From Acidobacteriota bacterium (GTDB lineage: Bacteria; Acidobacteriota; UBA6911): DNA of 48,489 bases. Under the pieces are notes generated by a model. It was not told where the DNA came from, did not search any database, and was given only the letters and a program-made list of their open reading frames with translations. A program made the position numbers and the translations under genes. The DNA lies in contig JAFGIY010000078.1 of assembly GCA_016929335.1 (NCBI GenBank), positions 1-48,489 on the forward strand. Direction: 5' to 3'. Below, piece after piece: positions 14,880-23,589 of this stretch (within the stretch, counting starts at the first letter, position 1; each line of letters opens with the position of its first letter).

Positions 14880-15644
14880 ATGAAATATACCCTTGGTCTT
14901 GATATCGGCTCGAGTTTTTCAAAAGCCGTGGTGTGCGGCGACGGGGCTTTGCTGGCTTATTCCGTTCTGCCTTCCGGTGGGAATTTTGCGGAAGCGGGAC
15001 GCAAAGTCTTCAGATCTGCGATTGAAAAGGCTGCCATTTCAGAATCCGACATCGCGACCACCATGGCCACCGGCTATGGATCGGCGGCCGTTGATTTTGC
15101 CGATCATACCCTGGCCGATATCTCCTGCCACGCGGCTGGGATCCGTTATCTGTTCCCATCAGCCAGAACTGTCGTCGACATCGGAAGCCAGTTCTGCCGG
15201 GCCATCAAGCTGGACGCCGGAGGACGAGTATCCAACTTCGTACATAATGAAAAATGCGCCGGAGGAAGCGGCAAGTTTTTGCAGGTGATCGCGCGCATAC
15301 TCCACATGAAAGTCGAGGACATAGGCGAATTGTCGTTGAAGTCTTCGAATCCCGTGGAATTTACCACCGGATGCGCCGTTTTCGCCGAGTCTGAAGCGGT
15401 GTCGAGAATCGCGGAAGGAGCCCTCCCGGAGGATATTCTTGCGGGCGTTCATAAGGCGATGACGGCGAAGATCGCAAACCTAATCATCCGTCTCGGCCTG
15501 GCGCCGGACTGCGCCGTTACGGGCGGAGGCGCGAAAGACGGCGGCCTCGTGAGAGTGCTCGAATCGGAACTCGGCGTGAAAGTGCTGGTGCCGGAGGAAC
15601 CGTGGATCACGGCGGCCCTCGGCGCCGCAATCATGGCGGGTTAA
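14880..15644 (+). CDS. Second activator ATPase, BadF/BadG/BcrA/BcrD/HgdC family
   Basis: A 254-residue paralogue of the preceding ATPase. It has the loops GLDIGSSFSKAVV and VVDIGSQFCRAI, the cluster cysteines in NEKCAGGSGKFLQ and FTTGCAVFAESEA, and the adenosine motif AVTGGGAKDGG. The residues at the cluster site differ from its neighbour (GGSG against AGTG). Two distinct ATPases beside two catalytic subunits is the composition of class I benzoyl-CoA reductases (BcrABCD, BadDEFG), whereas most dehydratases have a single HgdC homodimer. The two could therefore form a heterodimer. The gene is separated from the first by a 197-base structured repeat and has no clear ribosome binding site. Confidence 0.9.
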   Translation: MKYTLGLDIGSSFSKAVVCGDGALLAYSVLPSGGNFAEAGRKVFRSAIEKAAISESDIATTMATGYGSAAVDFADHTLADISCHAAGIRYLFPSARTVVDIGSQFCRAIKLDAGGRVSNFVHNEKCAGGSGKFLQVIARILHMKVEDIGELSLKSSNPVEFTTGCAVFAESEAVSRIAEGALPEDILAGVHKAMTAKIANLIIRLGLAPDCAVTGGGAKDGGLVRVLESELGVKVLVPEEPWITAALGAAIMAG

Positions 15645-15730
15645 TCCGTGAATATATGCGTCGCGGCTTCAGCCGCTATCCCACGGTTGTTCTGCTGAAA
15701 TCCATCGCAGCCGGCTCTGAAAGGGCCGGG

Positions 15731-16104
15731 CCTGGAGTTTAAACATTTGGATGCGGCAGCAGCCAAAGAATTCGTCCCGTTAGGGACGAGTTGATTTTAG
15801 CCCGGCGCTTCAGCGCCGGGATTCAGTGGTAAAAAAGCCGAGTCCCGTAGGGACGATTGAAAGGATGCGTTAGCGGCTAATTCCTATGCATCCATTTTTA
15901 TCCACATTATCAGGAGGAACACCTGTCTTTTCTAAATGGCATTGAATATGATGAAAAATATGTTGGGGGGGTGAATTCAGCCGTCCCTACGGGACTCAGT
16001 TGTTTATTTCCGGCGGTCCCGGCACTAAAAGTGCCGGGCTAAAATCATTCCGTCCCTGACGGGACGTCCATCTCCCAAAAATATGTATAAACTCCAGAGT
16101 CGGC
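15731..16104. repeat. Large nested palindrome of REP-like hairpins
   Basis: The left half reads CCTGGAGTTTAAACATTT (15731), then a CGTCCC...GGGACG hairpin (15773-15788), TTTTAGCCCGGCGCTTC with its hairpin (15795-15820), and AGTCCCGTAGGGACG (15841-15855). The right half repeats these in reverse orientation: CGTCCCTACGGGACT (15982-15996), a CCCGGCAC/GTGCCGGG hairpin (16018-16038), CGTCCCTGACGGGACG (16051-16066), and ATAAACTCCAG (16087-16097). About 125 bases in the centre are unpaired. The block fills the space between two gene groups; flanking bases on both sides resemble the GTCGCGGCTTCAGCCGC family. Confidence 0.85.
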
Positions 16105-16180
16105 CGACGGCCGCGAAACAAAGCCCAGGGTTGAGCGAATACGAAATCCTTTAAGATATGCCACGAATCGAAGAAATATT

Positions 16181-16296
16181 CTCGGGGTCGGGGTCGGTAT
16201 CGGGGTCGAATCGGGAAATGTGTTATGTGCGAACGTATTTGATATGACCCATGGCTAAAAGCCGACCCCGATACCGATGCCGACCCCGACCCCGAG
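16181..16296. repeat. Hexamer-based inverted repeat, copy 2
   Basis: The left arm CTCGGGGTCGGGGTCGG...GGGGTCG (16181-16208) is the reverse complement of the right arm (16263-16296), which is made of CCGACC and CCGATA hexamers. The right arm contains one extra hexamer, CCGATG, so the number of units differs between arms. The right arm and its context repeat at 8-62. Confidence 0.85.
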
Positions 16297-16310
16297 ATTA
16301 TAAACAAGCG

Positions 16311-16342
16311 TGAGACAGTCTCCTCACCCGCGACCCACATGG
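16311..16342. repeat. GAGACAGTCTC repeat (inverted copy)
   Basis: GAGACAGTCTCCTCACCCG followed by CGACCCACATGG is the reverse complement of the family seen at 23446-23506 and 24088-24138. It lies just beyond the 3' end of the tricorn-like gene. Confidence 0.6.
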
Positions 16343-16375
16343 AATTAATACCGAATGAATACGGATCAGGCCGGC

Positions 16376-19300
16376 TTATTTTCTGCCGAGGGCTTTGACC
16401 GGGTATGGAGGCCGCTTCGGCTGAAGCGGCGGATTCTTTTTGAGCTCCTCCATAATCACCTGAATCGCCTTTTCCAGCTGCGGATCGTGGCCGGCAATCA
16501 CTTCCGAGGGAATCTGCTCGACCTCGATGTCGGGCGGAACTCCTTCGTTTTCGACCGTCCATCCCTCTTCGGGTGTCCATATGGCGAGATTGGGCGCCGT
16601 AACGTAACCGCCATCCATTAAGACAGGGAAGCCCAGCATTCCGACCAGTCCGCCCCATGTCCGTTTCCCGATCAGCTTTCCGAGCTCGAATTTCCGGAAC
16701 ATCCAGGGCAGGAGATCTCCGCCGGATCCGGCCGTTTCATCTATCAGCATCACTTTCGGGCCCTGAATGGAAGCGGTAGGAGTTTTGAAATCCGCACCGT
16801 AGCGCGTATTCCAGTAGGCAATCAGCTCTTTGCGCAGGTGATCGATGTAATAGTCCGCAACCGAACCGCCGCCGTTAAAGCGTTCGTCGATGATGACGGC
16901 ATCCTTGTGCGCCTGCGGGTAGAAGTAGCGTTTGAAGTAGGTATGTCCGAGAGTCGATGTGTTGGGTACATAGACATACGCCACGCGACCGTTTGTCGCC
17001 TCATCGACCTTTTTGAGATTTCCTTCCACCCAGTCGCGGTTGCGCAGCGCGATTTCGCTCGCTACCGGGACCACGCTGACCGTCCTTGATCCGGATCCGT
17101 CCGGATTCGGTCCGACGGTAATTTCTGTAATTTTCCCCGACGTATTTTCAAACATGCTGTAAAGATTGGTGCTCGGGCGCAGATCCTTCCCCTGAACGGC
17201 CAGCAGGTACTCGCCGGCTTTCACATCAACGCCGGGCTCCGTCAGAGGCGACCGCAGCTCCGGATTCCAGTTCAGGCCCCCGTAAACCTTCTTGAACCGG
17301 TAACGCCCGTTTTCAATCGAATAGTCGGCGCCCAGCAATCCCCCCGGCACATTCTCAGGCCGATGGAACGTGTCGCCGCCCGCAACGCGATGGTGCCCGA
17401 CGCTCAGCTCGCTGCACATCCATTGAATCACCCGGTTGAGATCGCTGCGCACCGCCAGATCAGGAAGAAAGACCGAATATTTCCGCTTCATGGCGTTCCA
17501 GTCGACGCCGTGCATGCCGGGATCGTAGAAATAGTCGCGATTGATGCGCCATGCTTCGTTGAATATCTGAGTCCATTCCACGCGCGGGTCGATGCGGATA
17601 TCGACGGCATCGATATTGAGCTTGCCCTGGCCCGGCTGGATTTTATCGGACAAGGGCTGGATGAACAGGGAATCCCGCACGGCATACAGGATTTTTTTAT
17701 TGTCGGCTGAGAGCTCATAGGACGTCAGCCCGCTCAGGATGACGTCATCCTTCCTCTTTGCAAGATCGTACCGGTGCAGCTCTCCGCCCGGGGCTCCGGA
17801 TCCTGCGCCCGCGGATGCGGCTTTCATGAAATAGACCTGCCCTGCAGCGCCTGCACGGAGATTGGAGTATTCGCCGGCCGGAACCGGCATTGAGAGGATG
17901 CGGTTCTGGATTCCGTCGAAATCGATTGTGAACGGTTCGGCCGCGTCGGGCTTGGGCTCCTCTTTCGGTTTCGGCTTTTCCTCCTTCTGCACACCCTTTT
18001 CCTCATCGCTCTCCTTCGCCAGCGGAGAAGGGATGTCCTTGCGCAAAACGATCAGGTAGAGCGACCGGGTAATCCGCATGTCCGCATTGGACATGTCAAA
18101 CCATTGTTTCACCGGCCCCGCATCGGTCGAACCGAAGAGATAGAGATATTTGCCGACGGCATCGAAGGCGGGTTCGCTCGCTTCGCTCAACCCGTCCGTA
18201 ATGGCGAACGATTTATCCTGCTCGATCGAATAGGCGTAGACCGTCTGGATATTGGTCTTGCTGTTCAGCGTGTAGACGATCCATTTGGAATCCGGGCTGA
18301 AGGCGCGGAAGATGATCGGATTGCGGGCCGGACCAAGCAGATAATCGGATGCGATCTTCTTTACCGTCCCGCTTTTCAGCTCGATCCAGTACAGGCTCCA
18401 TGAATTATCCGCAAAGGCGATCTTTTCGCTGTCCGGCGACCAGACCGGCCGGTCATAAAAGCCCGAGCCGCCCGGCTTGAATTTCCGGATATCCCCTCTT
18501 CCGTCCTGACTGCGGATGTGAAGCTCGTATTCTCCCGACTCATCCGAGAAACAGGCGATCGACTTGCCGTCGGGAGACCACATGGGGGAACGCTCATGCG
18601 CTCCGGTGGTTTCGGTGATATTCCGCGGATCGCCTTTCTCGGCAGGCGCCGTGACAATCTCTCCGCGGACTTCCAGCACTGCCCGGGCGCCTGTAGGCGA
18701 AACCGAAGCATTGCGGAGGTACCGGGATGCTTTGACGAAGCGAGGCCGCGTTTCAATCAGATCGGTCGCTGCACCGACCGGTATCCTGGTGCTTTTTGCA
18801 TTCTTCGGATCGAGGATATGCAGATATCCTGCCTGCTCGTAGATGATCCGCCCGTCGCCCGCTGAAGCATATTGCACCGGGAAATCATCATGTTGCGTCA
18901 GCTGCTTGAGTTTTTTTGATTTCAGATCGTATGCGAAAACGTTGAATTCTCCGTTGCGGTCCGACCGGAAGTAAATCGTATCGCCCATCCACATCGGGTC
19001 CGCATCGTTGTATCGGCCTGCCGGCTGCGGAATTTTTTCGATTGAATTGTCGTTCAGCCTGAAGATCCAGACGGTCGAGACCGTCCCGCCGCGATAGCGC
19101 TTCCATTGCGTGAAGGCTTTGTTGAGGGGATTGTAAGCGATTCGCGTGCCGTCGGGGGAATAGGCGCCGGTGTTCGCGTTGGGAATTTTCAAAGCCTCTG
19201 CCGGGCCGTCGCCGGAGACCGGGACCGTGAAAAGCTGCGTATACCGGCCGGTGAAGTCTGCGCGCGAAGATGTAAAGAGCACCGATGCGCCGTCGGGAGC

Positions 19301-19663
19301 AAATCCCTGGACGGTATCGGCGCCCGGATGCCACGTGAGTCTTTTGGGAGATCCGCCTTCGACCGGGACGATGTATACATCCGTGTTGCCGTCATACTGC
19401 GCGCTGAAGGCGATCAGCTTTCCGTCGGGAGAAAAAGCAGGATCGGACTCGACGCCGTCGTCGGAAGTCAATCTCCTGACTTCCGTCCCGTTGCGGCCGG
19501 CAATCCAGAGATCGCCTGCATACACGAAAGCTATATGCGCCCTGCTGATGGCGGGCTGCGCCAGGAGGCGCGTGTCGTTAAGGTTCACCACTCCCTGGCC
19601 AAACATACTGGCGGCGCATCCGGCAAGAATAAGGGCAATTGCGATACAGATTTGCTTTCTCAT
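16376..19663 (-). CDS. Tricorn-like protease, S41 family, exported
   Basis: A 1095-residue enzyme. Residues 1-22 are a signal peptide with a Cys at position 16, so it may be a lipoprotein or plainly exported. Residues of about 35-560 form TolB/tricorn-type beta-propeller blades, seen as repeated SPDGKLIAFSA-like motifs. A charged linker rich in Lys/Glu/Pro lies near residue 580. The C-terminal part holds an S41 core region (about 700-790), a PDZ-like segment (about 790-880) and the catalytic S41 domain. Ser980 in ETAGSGGDLL is the expected nucleophile, followed by RTWGGLVG and VENEGVPPDIEV as in tricorn. The region corresponding to the tricorn Ser-His pair reads ELSVGHHRV instead of a plain SH, so the charge relay is slightly altered. 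It should degrade peptides in the periplasm or outside the cell. It is convergent with the ATPase gene. Confidence 0.93.
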   Translation of the reverse strand: MRKQICIAIALILAGCAASMFGQGVVNLNDTRLLAQPAISRAHIAFVYAGDLWIAGRNGTEVRRLTSDDGVESDPAFSPDGKLIAFSAQYDGNTDVYIVPVEGGSPKRLTWHPGADTVQGFAPDGASVLFTSSRADFTGRYTQLFTVPVSGDGPAEALKIPNANTGAYSPDGTRIAYNPLNKAFTQWKRYRGGTVSTVWIFRLNDNSIEKIPQPAGRYNDADPMWMGDTIYFRSDRNGEFNVFAYDLKSKKLKQLTQHDDFPVQYASAGDGRIIYEQAGYLHILDPKNAKSTRIPVGAATDLIETRPRFVKASRYLRNASVSPTGARAVLEVRGEIVTAPAEKGDPRNITETTGAHERSPMWSPDGKSIACFSDESGEYELHIRSQDGRGDIRKFKPGGSGFYDRPVWSPDSEKIAFADNSWSLYWIELKSGTVKKIASDYLLGPARNPIIFRAFSPDSKWIVYTLNSKTNIQTVYAYSIEQDKSFAITDGLSEASEPAFDAVGKYLYLFGSTDAGPVKQWFDMSNADMRITRSLYLIVLRKDIPSPLAKESDEEKGVQKEEKPKPKEEPKPDAAEPFTIDFDGIQNRILSMPVPAGEYSNLRAGAAGQVYFMKAASAGAGSGAPGGELHRYDLAKRKDDVILSGLTSYELSADNKKILYAVRDSLFIQPLSDKIQPGQGKLNIDAVDIRIDPRVEWTQIFNEAWRINRDYFYDPGMHGVDWNAMKRKYSVFLPDLAVRSDLNRVIQWMCSELSVGHHRVAGGDTFHRPENVPGGLLGADYSIENGRYRFKKVYGGLNWNPELRSPLTEPGVDVKAGEYLLAVQGKDLRPSTNLYSMFENTSGKITEITVGPNPDGSGSRTVSVVPVASEIALRNRDWVEGNLKKVDEATNGRVAYVYVPNTSTLGHTYFKRYFYPQAHKDAVIIDERFNGGGSVADYYIDHLRKELIAYWNTRYGADFKTPTASIQGPKVMLIDETAGSGGDLLPWMFRKFELGKLIGKRTWGGLVGMLGFPVLMDGGYVTAPNLAIWTPEEGWTVENEGVPPDIEVEQIPSEVIAGHDPQLEKAIQVIMEELKKNPPLQPKRPPYPVKALGRK

Positions 19664-19693
19664 ACGGCTTCCCCCCGAAAAGTGGTTTGAGAA

Positions 19694-19727
19694 TACACGA
19701 ATTAATTCATTCGTGCAATTCGTGGCT
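19694..19727. repeat. TAGCCACGAATT repeat, copy 2 (inverted)
   Basis: ACACGAATTAATTCATTCG is followed by TGCAATTCGTGGCT, giving an imperfect inverted repeat. It lies in the 97-base gap between the divergent tricorn-like and M64 genes, where their promoters must also lie. Confidence 0.75.
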
Positions 19728-19760
19728 GGGTTAAAATGAGGGGGATACGGAGAAGGAATT

Positions 19761-21164
19761 ATGAAGAGAACGATGATCTGCCTGATCGTATTGCTGATGA
19801 CGGCAACGACGGTCGCGGTTCAACCGGCGCCGCGCACCATGCGGATTGACTATTACCACACAGGCAACGTTTCGACCGAAATGTTCAGCCTGGACCAGGT
19901 GGTACTGGAACCTCTGCCCTGGCCGGGCAATCCCGGCCGGCCGGTGGATGACACCAACCTGGGCAAGTACCTTTTCGAGGTGCGCGACAGGGCGACAAAC
20001 AATTTGCTTTACTCCCGCGGCTTCGCCTCCATCTACGGCGAATGGGAGACGACGGACGAAGCGAAAATGATGAACCGGACATTCGGCGAATCCCTCCGCT
20101 TCCCGGCTCCGGATAAAGCGGCGCAGATCATTCTCAAGAAGCGCGATGCGCAGAATGCATTTCGCGAAGTGTGGACATTCACTCTCGATCCGAAGGATAT
20201 TTTTATCCGGACGGCAAATCCTCCGCAGAGCGGACCTGTCATAGAAATCGAGAAGAACGGCGATCCGTCGTCCAAACTGGATTTCCTGCTCCTGGCGGAC
20301 GGCTACACTGCGGCCGAGCGCGATAAGTTCGAGAAGGATGCGCGGCGTCTTGCGGCCGTATTTTTTGATACGGAGCCGTTCAAGTCCCGCCGCCGCGATA
20401 TCAATGTATGGGCGCTTTTCACGGCGTCTTCGGAGTCGGGCATTTCAAGGCCATCGGGCGGCATACACCGGCGGTCGGCCATCGGCTCGACATACGACGC
20501 ATTCGGCTCCGAACGCTACATCCTGACCTTTGAGAACAAGATGTTCCGCGACATCGCTTCATGGGCGCCCTATGACGTCGTCGAGATTCTCATCAACAGC
20601 AGCACGTATGGCGGCGGAGGCATCTTCAACCTTTACGGCGCCGTGGCCGCCGACAGCCTGTGGGCTTCCTATGTTTTCGTCCATGAATTCGGCCACCATC
20701 TCGCAGGCCTGGCCGACGAATACTACACTTCCGACGTGGCATACAATTCGCCGGCGGAGAAAATCGAGCCATGGGAACCGAACGCTACCGCCCTGCTCGA
20801 TAAAACGGCGCTGAAATGGGGATCGCTGGTTTCGGATGGAACCCCGATTCCTACGCCGTGGAACAAAGAAGAATTTGAAAAGCATTCCCGGGAGCTTCAG
20901 GAGCGCCGCCGGCAGCTGCGCAAGGAAGGCCGGCCCGAAGCCGAGATCGATGCGCTCTTCAAGCAGGAGAGGGAACGCGAGCAGAAGATGTTCGGCGAAG
21001 AGCGCTTTGCCGGACAGGTCGGTGCATTCGAAGGCGCGAACTATGAGGCCAAAGGATATTTCCGGCCGCAGGTGAACTGCATCATGTTCAGCCGGACGAA
21101 CTATTTTTGCCGCGTGTGCCAATCGGCTATCGAACGGGTCCTCGACCTCTATTCGCACCGGTAA
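19761..21164 (+). CDS. M64 family zinc metallopeptidase, exported
   Basis: A 467-residue protein with a signal peptide (MICLIVLLMTATTVAVQPA). Residues of about 25-150 form the beta-rich N-terminal domain found in M64 peptidases. The catalytic domain starts with SKLDFLLLADGYTAAE, a hallmark of the family. The zinc motif is HEFGHHLAGLADEYY at about residues 308-322, of the form HExxH...G..DE. A Lys/Arg/Glu-rich helical insertion lies at about 370-415. The end, CIMFS and FCRVCQSAIERV, contains the conserved C-terminal cysteines. M64 includes the Clostridium ramosum IgA peptidase, but most members are environmental and their substrates are unknown; cleaving IgA should not be assumed here. AAGGA precedes the ATG. 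It is divergent from the tricorn-like protease, and the two exported peptidases could work together in peptide use. Confidence 0.92.
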   Translation: MKRTMICLIVLLMTATTVAVQPAPRTMRIDYYHTGNVSTEMFSLDQVVLEPLPWPGNPGRPVDDTNLGKYLFEVRDRATNNLLYSRGFASIYGEWETTDEAKMMNRTFGESLRFPAPDKAAQIILKKRDAQNAFREVWTFTLDPKDIFIRTANPPQSGPVIEIEKNGDPSSKLDFLLLADGYTAAERDKFEKDARRLAAVFFDTEPFKSRRRDINVWALFTASSESGISRPSGGIHRRSAIGSTYDAFGSERYILTFENKMFRDIASWAPYDVVEILINSSTYGGGGIFNLYGAVAADSLWASYVFVHEFGHHLAGLADEYYTSDVAYNSPAEKIEPWEPNATALLDKTALKWGSLVSDGTPIPTPWNKEEFEKHSRELQERRRQLRKEGRPEAEIDALFKQEREREQKMFGEERFAGQVGAFEGANYEAKGYFRPQVNCIMFSRTNYFCRVCQSAIERVLDLYSHR

Positions 21165-21201
21165 TAGCCACGAATTTCACGAATTCGTGCAATTCGTGGC
21201 T
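21165..21201. repeat. TAGCCACGAATT repeat, copy 3 (full inverted repeat)
   Basis: TAGCCACGAATTTCACGAA is followed by TTCGTGCAATTCGTGGCT. The two halves are near-perfect reverse complements. The repeat starts at the base after the M64 stop codon and ends 19 bases before the next gene. Confidence 0.85.
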
Positions 21202-21220
21202 TTCATTATTGAGGTGAACC

Positions 21221-22972
21221 ATGCAAAGAGCCATTTATCCCAAAGAGCAGATGCACAGGATTAAGTACACGAAAATCACCAAAGAAGAAATAGGCCGGAA
21301 ACTCGCGGCCAGGGCGGACTGGCCGGCGTGTGCGTCCGCCTATTCGGATGCCCTGTCCGGGAAATCGATCAGGATCGTAACGGACGGCGGCCCGGTCTTG
21401 AAATATGAATTTAAAGACAAACGCAAACTCACCATTGCCGAAGGCGACGGCTTCGCGGTCGAAGCAGCCTACGGCGCGCTGGAACTGCAGAATGCCGTCT
21501 TCTTTTCACACATGGTGCCCAAGATTCTGAAAGGCTACAACGTTGTCATAGACCTGGAGCGCAACCTGGCGACGGTGTTTGAAGTATGGTTCGCAGGCGA
21601 CAAGGACAGCGCCGGCCTGGTGCTCGACGACAGGGAAGTGCAGCGCCATATTTATTACGGCTATGTCGATGTTCCGGGCAAAGACGCGCCTAAGACGCGC
21701 CATACGCTGACGAACAGGGTTGAAGGCAGAGGCTTCCATTGGAAGCAGGACACCGGCATCGAGACGCTGGAATTGTATCCGTCGGTCGTATCTTCATCCT
21801 TCGTCGAACTCACGCGTTTCGGAGGCGAGCTCACATTTTGCAGCCCGTCGGACTATGTCAAGGTAAACGACCACCTGTTCATCTATGATAGAACCGAGTG
21901 CGAATTCTCCGGCATCTTTACCATGTATCTGATGGACCTTCTCTCGGTGATGCAGGTCGGCGTGCGGCTCGGATTTAATGAAAAGGATGAGCTGGAGTAC
22001 TACCTGTTCCGGGGAACGGGTGAAATCGTCGGTCAGCTTGCTCATTTCGAACCCTTCAACGATCACGGCGAGAAGATTGTCCTGGGGCCGAGCAGACCGC
22101 AGACGAGCCGGAAGGGCGAAAGGCCCGTATATCGTCCTTTCCGCGACAATCAGCCGATGCCCGAGGAAGAGGTATGGCAGGCTGTGCAGAAAAGCACGAA
22201 GATATTCCCCGGCGGCAGCGCGATGGCGGGCAATAAGATGGAGATCAGCGATTACCTGGCCGGCAAGGAGTTGACGGTCCGCTACGATAACGGCGGTCCG
22301 GTCTGGAACTACAGATTCGATGACAGGAGAAAGCTCCGCTGGCGGCGGGAAGGCGAATCGCAATGGCATGAAGAAATTTATGAGGCTTTTGAGCCGGATG
22401 AAGATCTGATCTTTTTCGCTCATCTGCACAGCGGAACGCGGCCTCCGGAGAGCGTGCAGATTGTCCTGGATTTCAGAAACGGGCTGACTTCGTGCGTCGA
22501 TTCGAAGCTCGGTTCCGCGTACATGGCGAACGAAGTGTCCTACCGGTTCATCTTCGGCGTCATGGAAATGCCGGGCCTCGTGCCTCCAAGGTATTGGCGC
22601 CATGCGTTCACGGATGAGCTGGTGGGTCATGCGTATACGTGGAATTACGCGGACACGCTGACGTCGATGCATGTGTACAGCACGCCTCATTCCTACTCGT
22701 GGACGATATTTATGGACAACGGCGCGCTCGGCATGCAGTGGAGCTCGCCGTCGCAGTATGCGAAGCTGCGCGACGGCGTTTATTTATTCTCCTGGGTCGA
22801 GGAAGCGTGCAACGGCGGACAGGGTACTATCGTGATCAACACGAAGACAATGCACGATGCCGGCTTCTCCTTCGGCGGCGGCAAGGACGGTTTGAACCTC
22901 GGCACCATGGGTGCATTCGCGCGCCACGCCGGATTCTATGACATAAAGAAATATTTCGGTCCGAAGGCATAG
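21221..22972 (+). CDS. Tandem MoaF-domain protein
   Basis: A 583-residue protein that seems to consist of two MoaF-type (lipocalin-like, beta-barrel) halves. The first half contains VTDGGPVLKYEFKDKRKL and, later, ELTRFGGELTFCSPSDYVKV and FIYDRTECEFSG. The second half repeats the plan with VRYDNGGPVWNYRFDDRRKL and IFMDNGALGMQWSSPSQYAK then LFSWVEEACNGGQGT. Ordinary MoaF proteins are about half this length. MoaF was first named in molybdenum-cofactor gene clusters, but no other cofactor gene is near, and calycin barrels more generally bind small hydrophobic or phenolic compounds. There is no signal peptide. GAGGTGA precedes the ATG. It is separated from M64 by a repeat only, so the two could be cotranscribed. 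A link to the aromatic/acyl-CoA reductase operon 5.6 kb away is speculative. Confidence 0.75.
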   Translation: MQRAIYPKEQMHRIKYTKITKEEIGRKLAARADWPACASAYSDALSGKSIRIVTDGGPVLKYEFKDKRKLTIAEGDGFAVEAAYGALELQNAVFFSHMVPKILKGYNVVIDLERNLATVFEVWFAGDKDSAGLVLDDREVQRHIYYGYVDVPGKDAPKTRHTLTNRVEGRGFHWKQDTGIETLELYPSVVSSSFVELTRFGGELTFCSPSDYVKVNDHLFIYDRTECEFSGIFTMYLMDLLSVMQVGVRLGFNEKDELEYYLFRGTGEIVGQLAHFEPFNDHGEKIVLGPSRPQTSRKGERPVYRPFRDNQPMPEEEVWQAVQKSTKIFPGGSAMAGNKMEISDYLAGKELTVRYDNGGPVWNYRFDDRRKLRWRREGESQWHEEIYEAFEPDEDLIFFAHLHSGTRPPESVQIVLDFRNGLTSCVDSKLGSAYMANEVSYRFIFGVMEMPGLVPPRYWRHAFTDELVGHAYTWNYADTLTSMHVYSTPHSYSWTIFMDNGALGMQWSSPSQYAKLRDGVYLFSWVEEACNGGQGTIVINTKTMHDAGFSFGGGKDGLNLGTMGAFARHAGFYDIKKYFGPKA

Positions 22973-23052
22973 CGGCGGCTAAGCGCCCAAATCTATTGGG
23001 ATATCTCCCGGCTCTGCCGAGGCAGCAAAAGATCGGCTATTCCTGGAGACTT

Positions 23053-23113
23053 AGCGGCTTGGAGTCTTCGAGGTGATTCAACTCAAAGACCCCAAGGCTC
23101 TGAGGCTCTAAGA
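23053..23113. repeat. GGCTTGGAGTC/CTCAAAGACTC repeat, copy 2
   Basis: GGCTTGGAGTCTTCGAGG is followed by CTCAAAGACCCCAAGGCTC and CTGAGGCTCTAAG. It is the second copy of the unit at 4778-4838. The preceding 22973-23052 shows no gene. Confidence 0.7.
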
Positions 23114-23152
23114 AGGGTCTGTGCTTCAGCCCGGACTCGTCGAAATTATTTA

Positions 23153-23443
23153 ATGCAATCACCCGTTTTTATTCTCCCGCATCCGGGAAAGCTATTACCA
23201 GGAGAGCTTGCCGATTTCGTGGAAGAGGGCCGGAGCGGATTCACGTTCGCAGTGGGGGATGCCGGGGCTCTGGAGCAGGCGATGCGGAAATTCATCGATG
23301 ATCCTGAACTTGCGGAGCGGCTGTCGCTGTCGACCGAATAGGCGCGGACGACGCGCGCGATGGTCGAAGATGTGTTGAAGGTTTACGATTTTGCGCTGCG
23401 CTCTGATTGCAGTGCGTCCGCAGATCATGCGCGTCCTGCCTGA
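23153..23443 (+). pseudogene. Remnant of a GT4-type glycosyltransferase
   Basis: The readable part begins with GELADFVEEGRSGFTFAVG and continues as ALEQAMRKFIDDPELAERL. This is the well-known C-terminal segment of GT4 glycosyltransferases, where a glutamate and glycine-rich loop contacts the sugar nucleotide. A TAG at 23339-23341 interrupts the frame. Translation beyond it stays family-like (AMVEDVLKVYDFAL) up to a TGA at 23441. The N-terminal three quarters of such an enzyme are missing. It is therefore a decayed fragment, lying amid repeats and next to another broken sugar gene. Confidence 0.8.
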
Positions 23444-23445
23444 AC

Positions 23446-23506
23446 AGACTGTCTCAAAGTTCGCTGACTTCATGTGGGTCGCGGCTTCAGCCGCTGTCCC
23501 ACATGG
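23446..23506. repeat. GTCTCAAAG...GTCGCGGCTTCAGCCGC repeat, copy 1
   Basis: AGACTGTCTCAAAGTTCGC is followed by TGACTTCATGTGGGTCGC and the hairpin GCGGCTTCAGCCGC. A second copy lies at 24088-24138, an inverted one at 16311-16342, and a partial one near 15658. Confidence 0.75.
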
Positions 23507-23589
23507 AAATCATTGCTTATGCAGATTGCGTCATCGCCACCACGGTTTTAAATCGCATTGTTGAGTTTTGAGATGGTCTCTCATGCCCT

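Noticed and set aside
19761..21164. Calling the M64 peptidase an IgA protease
   Set aside because: Family membership is clear, but most members are environmental and nothing in the sequence shows specificity for immunoglobulin.
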